Part shown: one piece after another, positions 1 through 9,875 of the stretch
Layout: every line of letters starts with the position of its first letter
Position numbering within the stretch: the stretch's first letter is position 1
Assembly: GCA_949825065.1 (NCBI GenBank)
Contig: OX463844.1
Span: 30,530,033 to 30,594,032, forward strand
Source of the DNA: Odontocerum albicorne
Taxonomy: Eukaryota > Arthropoda > Insecta > Trichoptera > Odontoceridae
Direction: 5' to 3'
DNA: 64,000 bases
Position numbers and translations under genes: made by a program
The notes under the pieces: generated by a model
Database searches by the model: none
What the model was told of the DNA's origin: nothing
Seen by the model: only the letters and a program-made list of their open reading frames with translations

Positions 1-835
1 AGGAAAGAATTTGAATCGAATGAAGATGTAGTACTTAAGATGAAAAGGAATATTCAGATGGTTCGAAAATGTAGAAATACAATTTATAATAGAAAAATGA
101 TTGAGGACATTAGGAAAGAATTTGAATCGAATGAAGATGTAGTACTTAACATGAAAAGGAATATTCAGATGGTTCGAAAATGTAGAAATACAATTTATAA
201 TAGAAAAATGATTGAGGACATTAGGAAAGAATTTTAATGGAATGAAGATGTAGTACTTAAGATGAAAAGGAATATTCAGATGGTTCGAAAATGTAGAAAT
301 ACAATTTATGATAGAAAAATGATTGAGGACATTAGGAAAGAATTTGAATCGAATGAAGAGGTAGTACTTAAGATGAAAAGGAATATTCAGATGGTTCAAA
401 AATGTATAAATACAATTTATGATAGAAAAATGATTGAGGACATTAGGAAAGAATTTGAATCGAATGAAGAGGTAGTACTTAAGATGAAAAGGAATATTCA
501 GATCGTTCGACAATGTAGAAATACAATTTATGATAGAATAATGATTGAGGACATTAGGAAAGAATGTGAATTGAATGAAGAGGCAGTACTTAAGATGAAA
601 AGGAATATTCAGATCGTTCGACAATGTAGAAATACAGATTATGATAGAATAATGATTGAGGACATTAGGAAAGAATGTGAATCGAATGAAGAGTTAGTAC
701 TTAAGATGAAAAGGAACATTCAGATGGTTTGACAATGTAGAAATACAATTTATGATAGAATAATGATTGAGGACGTTAGAAAAAAATGTAAATTGAATGA
801 AGAGGTAGTACTTAAGATGAAAAGGAATATTGAGA
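1..835 (+). repeat. 111-bp tandem repeat array, about 7.5 copies
   Basis: Head-to-tail units of 111 bp start at about 1, 112, 223, 334, 445, 556, 667 and 778; the first copies may continue left of the window. Because 111 is divisible by three, each unit reads as the same 37 residues (MKRNIQMVRKCRNTIYDRK, then MIEDIRKEFESNEEVVLK). A TAA breaks the frame in unit 3 and a TGA in unit 7, and later units drift (C for F, R for K). The 37 residues resemble the 'DRxRNexIRxxCxxxexVvxKxxrxxLRWFGH' segment near the C-terminus of a non-LTR retrotransposon ORF, which occurs in other fragments of this window (23.9, 24.9 and 58.2 kb). I read it as a satellite formed from a retrotransposon ORF, not a host gene. 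Confidence 0.9.
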
Positions 836-945
836 TGGGGACGAGTTTTATGACGAGGCGTATGGACGTGGGAAAAGCAAAAGAAGTGGAGATATATTCT
901 CTTACTTCAATATGGGCAGGACGTGATGGTGATGATGATGATAAT
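836..945 (+). pseudogene. 3' end of a non-LTR retrotransposon ORF (family A) next to the array
   Basis: Directly after the last array unit the reading frame continues as MTRRMDVGKAKEVE and then a stretch ending GRDGDDDD. In related fragments this is the last part of the ORF (an 'MNVDEAKEV' block followed by the Pro/Ser-rich end and the GAT-rich tail). This supports the idea that the array grew inside a 3' fragment of the same element. No stop, poly(A) or target duplication could be placed with confidence. Confidence 0.5.
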
Positions 946-1097
946 ATTTGTTATCGATTTTCAGAACAAAATATGTTATATTTTTCTTTGTATTTCAAAC
1001 AAATATTAAATATGTAAGTGGATATCTATTTATAGGAATGTTTCTTTTTTTAAAATTACATGTTGATAGATAATTAATTGATTATTGTTTTCATCAT

Positions 1098-1646
1098 AAA
1101 CACAAGAGGTTCTTACCCGACTTCACGCTGAACAGCGAGAAGAAACCCTACAACACCACATCCTCGCTTGGACCGTGAAGTTCTATAAAAGCCAACAAAA
1201 TCACAGAAATCCCTTAGTCGCTGCCCTGGGGGCTTACGAGAGTAAATCCGACCTACCCTTCCGTTATATGCACAAGCTCCCGAAGCATTATCTGTTACCT
1301 GACTAGTCCACCTTCAGTATTAGCTGGGACGACCAAGGTCTGAATGAATGTGATGGAATACAAGTAGCCTGAACGAGTGGACTTGTTTTTGCTGAATAAT
1401 TAGTGTAAGAATTGTTATCTAGTTATAAGTAGTATGTAGGTGTTAATTATTTCTAAGATCTCATATATTAAGATTGAATAAATAAAATAAAATGATATGT
1501 AGGAAAATAAGATTAAATAAGTTCATAAATTATAACATATAATTAAGATTAGTTAAGTAATAAATTTGTATATAGGTATAGCCTTGAAAAATGTTTGTAT
1601 AATAATTTACTTGTTTAATAAAAAAATTAAAAAAAAACACAAGAGG
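1098..1646 (+). mobile_element. 5'-truncated non-LTR retrotransposon with 12-bp target duplication
   Basis: AAACACAAGAGG occurs at 1098-1109 and again at 1635-1646, directly after an A-rich tail, which is the expected structure of an L1-type or jockey-type insertion. The insert begins in a decayed ORF C-terminus that reads VLTRLHAEQREETL, then NPLVAALGAYES, then PKHYLLPD and a stop at about 1305. The 'NPLxxxLGxY...PKHxLL' ending resembles the last residues of jockey-clade reverse transcriptase ORFs, a family assignment from memory. About 330 bp of AT-rich 3' UTR follow, ending in AATAAA-like and A-rich sequence. The insert is only about 525 bp, so it is a dead copy. Confidence 0.7.
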
Positions 1647-3587
1647 ACGAAGAAAAGTCCTTTATAAGACTTTATCCTATTATCGTTTTTTATGATTATA
1701 CTCACTTTATTAGATAAGATACGCAATTGTTAATACCATTTCTCATAAATTGACAAAATTATCAACACATTATGATCCTCTGCACCAAAATAATAATGAT
1801 TAAAACAAAAATACAGTACAAAACATTTTTTGCTTTTTAACGTTATTCATTATCACTCGATATTCATTATCACCTAGTACGAGTACGTTCCATCAGGTAA
1901 ACATGGTTGCCATAAAACGCATTCATCCAGGTCGGTCTCCAGGGCTGGCTCTCCATATCCTCCCAAGTTCCTTTCCTAGAAGGTATAGGGACCGTTGGCT
2001 CCTTTTCTCTCTCAAATACAATACAATAGCCATATATTATAGTCTTCTTCCCGCACTACTGCATTGAATTTTACCTTGCAATATCAGTTGAAGGATTTCA
2101 TATTTTCTCCTCGCATTTTGACCCACAGATAGTTAAAGCTGAAAATCTGATAATTTTGTTATACTCGTATTTTAGAATAATCCCTTTATTTTTTATATTG
2201 AATAGCAATAAATGATTTTTTAGATTCCCCAAATTGAGTGAAGAAAGTTGTTGAATATTGTATCACTTTAATTTATATTACTTTTAAAAGAAACCAAGAT
2301 TTTATATGATATATTATTGAATTTAAAAAATAATAATTTTAATTAAAAACCTCAAATATGAAACAAAATGGGCAATACCATTCCAAGCGTTGAAATCATC
2401 TCAGTACTTTCGCTCACTGATTAAAAAAAAATTCAAATGTATGGTATGGAAAAAAATTGATTGATAAAAAAATCATAACGTTCAATTTCATGAAATTCTA
2501 CGTGATAAAGACAGACAAAGACTGGCGTTTGCCGTCTTTTTCAATCCCCTTCCTGACCAAGTAACAAGTTCCGCTTTATATTATGGTTTGATTAAATTGT
2601 CATTAAATGATATTGTTCAAGTAATTGCCCAACAAATTACAAAATATGTCCAATTTCGTGTATTAGGCAAACATGAACGAATGAGAAGTATTGAATATTT
2701 TAATATGGGAGTATGGACACACGTATAGTTGCATTTTCAATGGCCTACGTGATCAACTCGAGGTTATAGTAGCGAACGGATAGCGTGCGTGTATCATGTT
2801 TTTTCGGCAACTTTGCTTTTGCATAGACTGCACAATGTTTGATATCGTGTTTAACTTTATACATATAAAATAATTGCTATCGGAATTTAATTACTTGTAT
2901 TTTTTTTATGAACACAGAAGTAAGTCGGTCTAAGTATTTGATTGAAATGTAAATATATGTCTGAAACCTAAAAATTAATTCCATTTATTCTGTATTCTGT
3001 ATTCAACAGAATGTTTTCATTAATATATTTACTAATTAGTTAAGTTATTCTTGAAATGTATAATTAACGATTGAAATTTATTATCTAATATGTATGAAAA
3101 TTATAAATCTTTATAATTTTAAAATTGAATTATTTCAATATAAATATTTTGTTGCTCAAGTTCATAACATTTAAAAAATCCTGATGGAAAAAAATTGACT
3201 TAAATTGCACTACTATTTTCAAGAGATTAAGTATTAAATGATCTTGTAACATAATTATTGACTCATTTAGCACTTACTTTTAAAAAGTAAAAAATAGTTC
3301 CAATACACAGTCTATCCATTATATGTATAAGTAAAATAGTTCCAATACGCAGTCTATCCATTATATGTATAAGTAAATAAACAAAGAAAAACTTCGGGCG
3401 TTTCTATTCTCAAACATTTTAAAATATTTTATAATATATTTTTAGTAAACTCCATAAATATGTCTGTAGACTTGTTTGATTAGATATGTGTTGAGGTGGT
3501 AAAGTTCATATTTCATTTAACATTTAACAGTGTCTGTATTGGTTTTATATAATAATTGGTAATATTCAAAATAAATATAACTTGGAT
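1647..3587. other. AT-rich intergenic stretch with a 42-bp duplication
   Basis: No gene seen. A 42-bp unit starting AAATAGTTCCAATAC is duplicated in tandem at 3292-3375 with one mismatch noticed. Two moderately GC-richer patches (about 1860-2000 and 2500-2840) look like old repeat fragments but could not be assigned. Confidence 0.6.
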
Positions 3588-3589
3588 TT

Positions 3590-3780
3590 AACGACTTCCG
3601 TGGAGTAGTCGGTAAGACTCTGGACTTCGTCCAGAAGGTTTTGTTTTAGATTTTCTGGTTAGAAAATAAGGATCCCTGTCCAGTAAAAGTTCGTCCGATA
3701 ATGTGATAAGTATTACCAACACGTGTGGTAGTATTATCAACATATGTGATGACGAACTGCGAGATCCGTGCATACTCCAG
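3590..3780 (+). repeat. tRNA-like SINE head, possible
   Basis: The block CTTCCGTGGAGTAGTCGG followed by TAAGACTC has the spacing and sequence of a tRNA-derived pol III A box (TRGYNNAGYNGG type) and resembles the heads of the SINEs at 7.6 and 43.0 kb. No clear B box or tail was found, so it may be a truncated or different SINE family. Confidence 0.35.
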
Positions 3781-4300
3781 TGGTTCTAAAGACGAAGTCT
3801 TGATGAATGGGGTCAAATATCATGTCTGTCAGCTACGCTCCTTAGTATATTTAATGCAAGTTCAGATTTGTTGAGGGCCACCATACGAATGAATGAATAA
3901 AAAACTTCGATATTTTTTTTATTTATATTGCTTATTTATTTTAACAAACCTTGCCAAATTTACCTTCATTTTTTTTTATTTTGTCAATACACTTTGTATA
4001 TTTGTTAATATAAATTATCAATTATCTTGTTGATTTAACCGATAAGGTTGTATTATAAACCGCTTAGCATTTCCATTGCCACCGGTTACACCGGCCGTTC
4101 ATGACTTCTCTGTATAATCAGAAAAGTAGGTTATTCTAGTTTCATTTTATGGAGTTACTGCTAAAAGATATAACTCCACATTTACGGTAATTGGAGTTAC
4201 TAACATTACACATATCTTAATAAAATTATTATTGCTTCGTTAAAGCTTGGACATCCTTGAGACGAATTGAATCATATTAACGTTGTATCATATAGCATAT

Positions 4301-5149
4301 TGCGAATCTAGGTGTTTCGTTTACGGTCTCTTTTAGTATATCCCAACATGCATCTCTCCATGCCCCTTTGTGCGGTCTGGAGCTTTTGTGTGTTCTTTAC
4401 TGTGAGCGTCCATGTCTCGCAGCCCTACGTAAGTACTGGAAGAATGCACTGGTTGTAGACCCTTCGCTTCAAAGATATTGGGAGATTACTTTTGAAGATG
4501 TTGTTCAAACGTCCAAATGAGCTCCACGCTAGTTTTGCCCTTCGTGCTATTTCCTCCGATATGCCACCTACAAAGGAAATAAGTTGGCCCAGATACACAT
4601 ATTCCTGGACAAGTTCTAGTGGCTTTCCAGCTACATTTATTGGTTTTGGGGTAGCAAAGCCGTTCATCATATATTTGGTTTTTGAAATATTCATTTTTAA
4701 ACCAACTCCTTGGCTGACCTCTGCCAATTCTTGCACTTGGTGCTGAATATCATTCGGGTTTTGTGAGAATATAACGATATCGTCTGCAAATCTCAAATGG
4801 CTCAGGTATTTTCCATCAATCACCAGGCCTTTATTTTCCCATTCTAGTTTATTGAATACGTATTCAAGTGTAGCTGTGAATAATTTTGGGGAAATAGTAT
4901 CTCCTTGACGAACTCCCTTACCGATTCGGAAGGTTTCCGAGGATTTGTGGAGATGTATTTTTGCTGTTGCATCCTTATAGATGTTATTGAACAACTGAAT
5001 GTGTGCTCTATCAATGCCTTGTGCCCTTAGGGCTTCTAGTATGGCAGCTTTCTTGACTGAGTCAAATGCCTTTTCATAGTCCACAAATACTAGGTACAGA
5101 GGGAGTTCGTATTCCTCACATCATTCTATTATTTCCCGCAGCACCTGAA
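4301..5149 (-). pseudogene. reverse transcriptase fragment (RTE-like), inverted 5' part
   Basis: On the - strand the frame reads FVDYEKAFDSVKKAA (RT motif A), GKGVRQGDTISPKLF (the RQG motif), LRFADDIVIFSQ (the catalytic FADD of motif C), then NISKTKYM, YVYLGQ and NQCILPVLT*GCETWT. Stops include a TAG in place of the Tyr of the usual LTYGCETWT, and another TAG shortly after KRDRK; a TGA also lies in the piece between the mariner and motif A. The catalytic aspartates are present but the ORF is broken and lacks the endonuclease and fingers. The sequence is close to the better preserved element at 47.9-50.6 kb. The fragment continues on the other side of the mariner at about 7125-7185. Confidence 0.85.
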
Positions 5150-5340
5150 TATTAGGTCCTTACATATGAAATTGGCGTTTTGCCGTACTGGCAACTTTGA
5201 TCTCAAATATCTTCTCTTTGGTTAGGAATTCCAAATTCAAATTTATACAGCTATTTACTCAAGTATTTGTGTTTCAAAAATTATAATTCATTTGTTTTTT
5301 CCTCAATTGTTTTTTTTCTTTGCGTCACTCAGTTTACAAA

Positions 5341-5832
5341 ATGGAAAACTTGAAATATCGCGTTATTTACGAGTACGAGTTCCACCGTGGCACCAGTGCT
5401 GCAGAAACGGCTCGAAGGATTAATGATGTGTATGGCGACGGTGCCGCAAAAGAAAACACAGTGCGTTTTTGGTTCCAACGTTTTCGTTCTGGAAATTTCG
5501 ACCTGCAGAACAAGCCTTGTGAACGGCCGGAGACCAAAGTTGATAATGAAGAATTGAAGGCTATTGTGGAAGCGGATCCATCGCAAACCACGTCCGAGTT
5601 AGCTGCAGGCTGCGGTGTTAGTGATAAAACTGTTTTAATCCACTTGAAGCAAATTGGGAAGGTGAAAAAGCTTGAAAGGTGGGTACCTCACGAATTGAGT
5701 GAAGCAAATCAACAAACGCGCGTTGACTGCTGCGTTGCATTACTCAACCGGCACAATAATGAAGGGATTTTGAATCGAATCATTACCTGTGATGACAAGT
5801 GGATCCTGTATGATAATCGGAAGCGCTCATAA
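5341..5832 (+). pseudogene. Mariner transposase, N-terminal half only
   Basis: The frame from the ATG at 5341 (MENLKYRV) encodes the paired-type helix-turn-helix DNA-binding region of a mariner transposase: EFHRGTSAAETARRI, VRFWFQRFRSGNFDL, RPETK, then SELAAGC, KVKKLERWVPHEL and the first catalytic region ITCDDKWILYDN. It ends where the copy is cut off, just after NRKRS, so two of the three catalytic aspartates are missing. It differs from the partner copy at 5914-6933 in only three residues noticed (E/G, T/K and D/E). The missing 3' half is not found on the far side of the partner copy. It cannot encode active transposase but could make a DNA-binding fragment. Confidence 0.9.
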
Positions 5833-5835
5833 ATA

Positions 5836-7122
5836 TTAGGTCCTTACATATGAAATTGGCGTTTTGTTTGGGAGGAACATAAAGTTGATTTTTTTTAAAT
5901 ATAATATATTTATTTAATCAAAGTATGTACCATTGCTATCTATGCACTTTTGCCATCTCATAGGTAGTTCATCGATCCCTTTACTAAAAAAAACATTCGG
6001 ACGGGAATCAATAAAATCTTTGAAGTCGGTTTGGACTGCCCCATCGGAGTTGAATTTTTTCCCTTGCAAGAAGTTATCCAAATTTCGAAAAAAATAGTAA
6101 TCTGTTGGGGCAAGGTCCGGAGAGTAAGGTGGATGTCTTAGACAATCCAATTGAAGCTCTTTTAATTTGGTAGCCGTCTGTTGTGCAGTGTGTGGTCTAG
6201 CGTTATCATGAAGCAGCAGTGACCTAGAGCGATTAACCAGCCTCGGTTGTTTAGCAGCTAGCTTTTCCATCATGGTTTGCAGTTGCTGACAATAGACATC
6301 TGCCGTAATCGTCTGGCCAGATTTAAGAAAGCTGTAGTGAACGACACCAGCACTAGTCCACCAAACGCTCACAAGTCACTTTTTTGGAGTCAATTTTCGC
6401 TTGGGGCATGGTTTGGCTGGTTCGGCAGGGTTCAGCCATTGCGATGAGCGCTTCCGATTATCATACAGGATCCACTTTTCATCACAGGTAATGATTCGAT
6501 TCAAAATCCCTTCATTATTGTGCCGGTTGAGTAATGCAACGCAGCAGTCAACGCGCGTTTGTTGATTTGCTTCACTCAATTCGTGAGGTACCCACCTTTC
6601 AAGCTTTTTCACCTTCCCAATTTGCTTCAAGTGGATTAAAACAGTTTTATCACTAACACCGCAGCCTGCAGCTAACTCGGACGTGGTTTGCGATGGATCC
6701 GCTTCCACAATAGCCTTCAATTCTTCATTATCAACTTTGGTCTCCGGCCGTCCACAAGGCTTGTTCTGCAGGTCGAAATTTCCAGAACGAAAACGTTGGA
6801 ACCAAAAACGCACTTTGTTTTCTTTTGCGGCACCGTCGCCATACACATCATTAATCCTTCGAGCCGTTTCTGCAGCACTGGTGCCACGGTGGAACTCGTA
6901 CTCGTAAATAACGCGATATTTCAAGTTTTCCATTTTGTAAACTGAGTGACGCAAAGAAAAAAAACAATTGAGGAAAAAACAAATGAATTATAATTTTCGA
7001 AACACAAATACTTGAGTAAATAGCTGTATAAATTTGAATTTGGAATTCCTAACCAAAGAGAAGATATTTGAGATCAAAGTTGCCAGTACGGCAAAACGCC
7101 AATTTCATATGTAAGGACCTAA
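5836..7122 (-). mobile_element. Full-length mariner copy inside the composite
   Basis: 1287 bp with terminal repeats TTAGGTCCTTACATATGA at 5836 and its reverse complement ending at 7122. The TIR similarity extends about 30 bp (through ATTGGCGTTTTG). Length and TA flanks are typical of mariner. It carries one transposase frame on the - strand with a single in-frame stop. Confidence 0.9.
5914..6933 (-). pseudogene. Mariner transposase with a single in-frame TGA
   Basis: The frame starts at the ATG at 6933 (MENLKYRV) and runs about 340 codons, the usual mariner length. It is interrupted only by a TGA between TPKK and LVSVWW at about 6373-6375. The N-terminal DNA-binding domain is followed by WVPHEL, the first catalytic Asp in ITCDEKW, the second in LLLHDNARPHTA and the third in PDLAPTDYY; 34 residues separate the last two, the DD34D signature. 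By its sequence it appears closest to the mori/cecropia-type mariners, which is a recollection and was not tested. One substitution separates it from an intact-looking transposase, so it seems recently active on an evolutionary scale. Confidence 0.9.
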
Positions 7123-7124
7123 TA

Positions 7125-7185
7125 TGATCAATGGTACTGAAACCTTTCCTGAGTCCAGCTTGTTCTCGTGGTTGGTTCGTGTCAT
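7125..7185 (-). pseudogene. Continuation of the inverted RT fragment right of the mariner
   Basis: The - strand reads NQPREQAGLRKGFSTIDHI, the conserved RT segment just upstream of motif A, in frame with the piece at 4301-5149 once the mariner and one TA are removed. Its upstream limit at about 7185 is the internal junction of the inverted and sense parts. Confidence 0.8.
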
Positions 7186-7480
7186 ATAACAAAGGTAGAA
7201 GACGTTATAAATGTGTGCAAAAGAATGAAGTGGCAATGGGCCGGACACGTAGTCAGAATGTCAGACTCCCGATGGACATCCAAAATAATCCAATGGTACC
7301 CAAGAGGCATAAAGAGACCCAGAAGAATACCGAAGGTACGCTGGATAGATGAAATCAGGAAGCATGGCAGCATCACATGGCATCAACGAGCAAAAAACCG
7401 AACTATTTGGAGTCAACTTAGGGAGATCTTCATCCAGCAGTAGATCGACCCTGGTTGACAATGATGATGATGATGATGAT
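7186..7480 (+). pseudogene. C-terminal end of the RTE-like ORF with GAT tail
   Basis: The + strand frame reads TKVEDVINVCKRMKWQWAGH, VVRMSDSRWTSKI, KRPRRIPKVRWIDEI and ends REIFIQQ* at 7443. It matches the C-terminal region of the RTE-like element at 48 kb (KSQWEWAGHVV...[10 protein letters not shown]). Shortly after the stop comes an ATGATGATG run (about 7460-7480), a short-repeat tail of the kind known for RTE elements instead of poly(A). It is the sense 3' part of the insertion whose 5' part is inverted. Confidence 0.85.
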
Positions 7481-7502
7481 ATAGCATATAGTATAAACTG
7501 GC

Positions 7503-7670
7503 TGGCTTATGCCTTATGAAAATCTCTTTCCAGTCAACTAGAAATATATAAAAGATGTCTTAAGTGAACAATAAACTAAAACCATTTTTACAAATCGTTT
7601 CAACTGGAATCGAGTTCGTGACTCCTGGGCTGGGAAACAGGTGTTTTACCGACTAGGCCACGGAGGTCAT
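7503..7670 (-). repeat. tRNA-derived SINE (family S1), - strand
   Basis: On the - strand it begins GACCTCCGTGGCCTAGTCGG (A box-like) followed by GAACTCGATTCC (B box-like). A body containing TTAAGACATCTTT and a GACTGGAAAGAGATT block follows. The same head and tail recur in the copies at 43.0, 43.7, 44.6, 54.2 and 57.5 kb. Confidence 0.65.
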
Positions 7671-8100
7671 ATTGATAAAAATGTGTTTAAATACCTATAC
7701 AAGTTAAAAAATGTATATAAAAAATATTTGAACTTAATAACGGTAATGAGTTGTGGCTAACAATTTGGTACGGGTTTTTTCATTCTTTGGCGTCTAATTC
7801 ATTATGAATCTTACTCAACATCGAACTTGATCTCGAAGGGTGTCCCTTCATAATTCCACGTTTAGAGTGTCGTTATGTCCTTGGATGCGTAATTTTCTCA
7901 TTTTAATCGTGTCCTGCTAACTCGATACTCCTGTATTTGATGTAATGCCTTAACTATTAGAGTTTTCCATTCTTTATACTCGTATATCTCGAGATACACG
8001 TTTTTTAAGAGTTCGAACACTTTATCGCTATAGTCAAAAACAGTTAAAATTTTATTTTGCTCTGGTGCAGAGAATTCTCTAGATAGTTAACAATTATATT

Positions 8101-9199
8101 TATAACTAGATGTACCCGGCCACGCGTTTTTGTGGCTCAGTCTGGTTAAATGGAAAAAGAAAAAAAAGAGAAAGCACACGTTTCTAATATGTTTAATTTC
8201 ACAATGCTTGGGGGTATACAATATTTTTGACGTTTTTCAGCAACTCTCAGCCTGTCGCGTTCATTCTGTTGAGAACGAAGCAGATCTGAAGCTGCAGAAC
8301 GCGAACGCCGTACTCGCAACCGTGTATCCTCAATTCTGGCTGCATGTAACTCTGCTGCTTCCTCGGCACCTATTTGAGCCATTATTTGTCTGTTTCGCTC
8401 GTTCGTTTACACGACATAACCTGTAAATGAGCAATGTTTAGTATTGCGTGATCAATTCTAATGCATTTCACGATATCATTTGAATTCAAATGAAAATTAA
8501 TCGACACATCACAAATCCACCGCCAATTGCATTGAAAAATAAGAAAACAGTTAAAAAACGAAATGAAAGAATCCGAAACGTCGAAAATGCTATGTGACAT
8601 AACATCTCAATGATAAATGTTTAGTTTGCGTGTGTTGCTGTAGAGGGCGCTCCCATTATATGTATGTTTTATATATTTTTTTATATACAACTATATATAA
8701 AAAAATATAAACAGGCGCGTATTCGAATGCAACCTTTTGTCAAAATTTCAAAGCAATGAAAAATAAGAAAAACAGTTAAAAAATGAAATGAAAGAATCCG
8801 AAACGTCGAAAATGCTGTGACATAACTGTCAATGAGAAATGTTTAGTTTGCGTGTGTTGCTGCAGAGGGCTTTTACGTCCAAACAGATGGCGCTTGTTTT
8901 TCAACACGACGTGTTTGAAAATTTAATATTTAATTATTTATTATTTAATATTCGAAATCAAAATTAAAAATAAATCGAAATCTTTATTGCGTGTGTGGCC
9001 GTCACGTTCAACAGGGGGCGCTCCCATTATTTCATCTGTTTTATATACTTTTTTATATACAACGATATATAAAAAAAATATATAAACTTGCTTGTATTTG
9101 AATGCAACCTTTCGTCAAAATTTCAAAGCAATCGGTGAAGAACTTTCGGAGATTAGAGATTTTTAATATACGAACATTTACATTTTTATTTATATAGAT
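8101..9199 (+). mobile_element. Helitron/Helentron-like remnant
   Basis: The left edge TATAACTAGATGTACCCGG and the right end, a 'CAAAGCAATCGGTGAAGAAC...ATTTATATAGAT' block, resemble the ends of Helitron-type repeats common in insect genomes (recognised from memory). Inside is a - strand fragment like the Arg/Ala-rich N-terminus of Helitron proteins. A block beginning GAAAAATAAGAAAA and ending near GTGTGTTGCTG is present twice (about 8533-8655 and 8757-8880), and a GGGCGCTCCCATTAT block with an AT hairpin occurs at about 8646 and 9015. The element is therefore internally duplicated and decayed. Helicase and Rep motifs are absent. Confidence 0.5.
8146..8382 (-). pseudogene. Arg/Ala-rich N-terminal fragment, Helitron-like
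   Basis: An open - strand frame reads MAQIGAEEAAELHAARIED, then TRLRVRRSRSAASDLLRSQQ and NERDRLRVAEKRQK before running into non-coding-looking sequence. Short Arg/Glu/Ala repeats of this kind (RxxR...NERxRLR) are typical of the start of Helitron replicase proteins in insects, from family knowledge. Only about 55 residues look genuine. It could also be an unrelated charged peptide. Confidence 0.4.
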
Positions 9200-9714
9200 C
9201 GTATAAATAACTACGTTTAAACAATAAAACTCTGGTATAGGAGTGTCAGAACCTCACTCGCTCTGTCGATTGATGGTGAAACCATCGTTTCGTGCACGCG
9301 CACTGCTCCGCCGGCGTGCGAACATCACATGCATACTTGGAAAACACCTTATTAAGCTTAATCTTGTCTTTTTTTGTTAGAACAAGATGTGAAACTATGA
9401 AAAAAATAGGACTAATCTCGAAACCGTAATATATCTAAAACATGTTTTCAATAATTACGAACTTTTGGCAGTATCCTATGATAAATAGTCAAATATTTGA
9501 CTTAAGATTGACTTAAAAATTTGACCATGGCTCTGTGTTAATATTTATCATTTTATTAATTGGAGGTCTTAGTGAAAAAAACTATTGATACATGCATCAT
9601 ATTTATAAATTTAAAAAAAAAATCAAATATAAACAATTTCATAGTTTTACACTGAATTCTTTTTTGGCACAACGAACAGCAAAAATATTATCAAGTATAA
9701 TGTGACCTTCTAGG

Positions 9715-9875
9715 TAAAACTCCTGTTGCGGCTTTATTTCTCGGTGGTGCCCAAGTTCTTTAAAAAGGGTTTCAGACTGTTTCTCACTTAAGGACTCTTT
9801 CCCGTTCATTGGAAGAGACGATCACATCGCAATAAACCCGCCACGCTGTATTTTTTACAACGAAAGTGAAGTACA
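9715..9875 (+). repeat. SINE S1 copy, tail part
   Basis: Contains TTTCAGACTG, CACTTAAGGACTC, CATTGGAAGAGACGATCAC, AATAAACCCGCCACG and TTTTTACAACGAAAGTG, the same order of blocks as the 3' parts of the SINEs at 43.0, 43.7 and 57.5 kb. The tRNA-like head is poorly preserved (CTAGGTAAAACTCCTG). Confidence 0.5.

Larger units (their letters stand above)
5152..7122. mobile_element. Palindromic mariner composite (5' half-copy plus full inverted copy) at a duplicated TA
   Basis: A 1971-bp unit is flanked by TA at 5150-5151 and 7123-7124. Removing it with one TA rejoins the interrupted RT frame as STIDHIQVLRE, so the whole unit behaves as one insertion. Left to right: a + strand 5' half of a mariner (5152-5830), five junction bases including a TA, then a complete - strand copy (5836-7122). 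Both outer ends are therefore the same 5' terminal repeat (TTAGGTCCTTACATATGA). The arms 5152-5830 and 6441-7122 are inverted repeats of about 679 bp that differ at only a few positions by eye, separated by about 610 bp. Confidence 0.85.
4290..7489 (+). mobile_element. RTE-like retrotransposon insertion with inverted 5' part (twin-priming type), interrupted by a mariner composite
   Basis: An 11-bp sequence ATATAGCATAT is present at 4290-4300 and at 7479-7489, flanking the whole unit; its first two bases may overlap the tail. Between the copies the 3' part of the element lies on the + strand (about 7186-7443, ending in a GAT tail), while the 5' part lies on the - strand (4301 to about 7185). 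The two parts meet in the protein: the inverted part ends at ...KRDRK..T*IR and the sense part starts TKVEDVI. In the relative at 48 kb these are consecutive (KRDRKTITWIRSQTKVTDI). This arrangement is what twin priming of target-primed reverse transcription is known to produce. Without the nested mariner (5150-7124) the insertion is about 1.2 kb, so it was also 5'-truncated. Confidence 0.75.

Noticed and set aside
40..732. Repeat-rich protein of 37-residue units as a host gene
   Set aside because: Stops interrupt the frame, the unit resembles a retrotransposon ORF segment, and no promoter or splice signals frame it.
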